In this document: in pieces, positions 41,287 through 41,986 of the stretch | Numbering within the stretch: the stretch's first letter is position 1 | Layout of the letters: every line of letters begins with the position of its first letter | Assembly (NCBI GenBank): GCA_018241645.1 | Contig: JAFEDL010000002.1 | Location: forward strand, 1 to 41,986 | Source: Pseudomonadota bacterium | Lineage (GTDB): Bacteria; Pseudomonadota; Gammaproteobacteria; Burkholderiales; SG8-39 | Length of the DNA stretch: 41,986 bases | Direction: 5' to 3' | Position numbers and translations under genes: made by a program | Notes under the pieces: model-generated | What the model was told of the DNA's origin: nothing | The model's input: only the letters and a program-made list of their open reading frames with translations | The model's database searches: none

Positions 41287-41309
41287 AGCCGCTTCACACC
41301 CCGCCGCCG

Positions 41310-41986
41310 ATGACCGTCACCGTCCGCCCCCAGCACACCCGCAAGAGCCATTTCCTCGGCACCAAGCTGCGCGCCCTCAGGAAGCGCAACGGCCTCACGC
41401 TCGAGGAACTCTCCGCGCGCTGCACGCAGCTGGATTCCCAGTCCGCGCCTTCCGTGTCGTACCTGAGCATGATCGAGAGCGGCAAGCGCACGCCCTCCGG
41501 GGAAGTGCTGGCGCTGCTGTCGTCGCTCTTCCAGCGCGACCCGCAATGGTTCCTCGACGGCAACCCGGAGATCGACTCCCCGGCGGTAGCCCAGCGCGCC
41601 GGGGGCGCGGCGGGGGTGCCGCTTGAGCCCGCATTCCTGTTCTCGAAGGAGCTGTTGCAGGCCGCGATCCCCGAGCTCCTTGCGCAGACTGGAACCACCG
41701 GACGCCAGTTCGCGCACCTGCTGATCCGCTCGCACCAGGAAATGTCGAGGAACGACTTCCCGGACCTCGAACGCGCGGCGGAGAGCGTGGGCGGGCGCAG
41801 GTTCCCCCTCGACGTCGACGACCTGATGGCGCTGTGCAAGCACCACGGCCTCGCCGTCCGCTGGTTCGACAGGAAGCCCGTGCTCGCGCGCGACAACGAC
41901 CGCGAACTGCACAGCATGGTGCGCTCCTTCTTCGAGGCGCCAGGCACGGTCTACATCAACCGCCAGCTGCAGTCGGACCCGGCGCG
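41310..41986 (+). CDS. XRE-family helix-turn-helix regulator, C-terminus beyond the window
   Basis: The frame stays open from the ATG at 41310 to the window end (225 codons). Residues about 15-65 form an XRE helix-turn-helix: L-G-T-K-L-R-A-L-R-K-R-N-G-L-T-L-E-E-L-S, then S-V-S-Y-L-S-M-I-E-S-G-K-R-T-P. After a linker comes F-P-L-D-V-D-D-L-M-A-L-C-K-H-H-G-L-A-V-R-W-F, which resembles the beginning of the IrrE/DUF955-type domain in long XRE regulators of fatty-acid and CoA-ester metabolism. No Shine-Dalgarno is seen. It is divergent from the reductase-like gene, with three AAATTT repeats between them, so it probably regulates that gene and itself. Several longer frames on the opposite strand here are spurious. 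Confidence 0.85.
   Translation, partial: MTVTVRPQHTRKSHFLGTKLRALRKRNGLTLEELSARCTQLDSQSAPSVSYLSMIESGKRTPSGEVLALLSSLFQRDPQWFLDGNPEIDSPAVAQRAGGAAGVPLEPAFLFSKELLQAAIPELLAQTGTTGRQFAHLLIRSHQEMSRNDFPDLERAAESVGGRRFPLDVDDLMALCKHHGLAVRWFDRKPVLARDNDRELHSMVRSFFEAPGTVYINRQLQSDPA

Overview
The window is GC-rich, tightly packed and bacterial. Its gene content suits a betaproteobacterium: type IV pilins behind sigma-54-type promoters, tripartite tricarboxylate (TctCBA) transport, a two-gene NAD-linked formate dehydrogenase, and beta-type SucCD. This placement is inferred from protein flavour only; no rRNA or tRNA is visible. Coding density is above 90 percent, most neighbouring genes overlap or nearly touch, and I see no insertion sequence or CRISPR array.

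Positions 1-5409 form a surface module: the end of a GT41 (SPINDLY/OGT-like) glycosyltransferase, a small unknown gene, two nearly identical type IV pilin genes (each with its own sigma-54-type promoter and intrinsic terminator), galE, and a complete TPR-GT41 glycosyltransferase on the opposite strand.

Positions 5486-18068 (minus strand) form a dense signalling block. In transcription order it reads: CHASE2 Ser/Thr kinase, PP2C phosphatase, two-FHA protein, CHASE2 adenylate cyclase, class II cAMP-phosphodiesterase-like enzyme, cNMP-binding/rhodanese fusion, then (from a likely internal promoter) a GAF-fused PilB/GspE-type ATPase and a GAF-HD-GYP protein. It thus holds a phospho-Ser/Thr circuit and a cAMP circuit, each with writer, eraser and reader, next to a c-di-GMP eraser and a pilus/secretion motor.

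Positions 18432-33611 form an oxalate and formate module. oxc (oxalyl-CoA decarboxylase), frc (formyl-CoA transferase) and a 10-formyl-THF-hydrolase-like gene make one operon. A Crp/Fnr-family regulator is divergent from it. tctCBA, fhs-terC and fdsBA (formate dehydrogenase) are three further operons. All four operons carry the same palindrome TTGAC-N4-GTCAA (one half-site in tctC is TTGAT), centred 32-33 bp upstream of a -10-like hexamer. This is the geometry of a Class II Crp/Fnr-activated promoter. The regulator has the E-x-x-S-R recognition helix that fits TTGA half-sites and contains no cysteine, so it is not an Fe-S FNR. I read this as a self-contained oxalate regulon: uptake, activation and decarboxylation of oxalate, and disposal of formate to CO2 plus NADH or to 10-formyl-THF.

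Positions 33703-41986 hold a class II glutamine amidotransferase, a protein with two cNMP-binding domains, sucCD with a DUF2889 gene, glpK, a 42-bp perfect REP-like palindrome, a ketopantoate-reductase-family gene (possibly an oxalyl-CoA reductase), and the start of an XRE-family regulator with three AAATTT repeats at 14-bp spacing in front of it.
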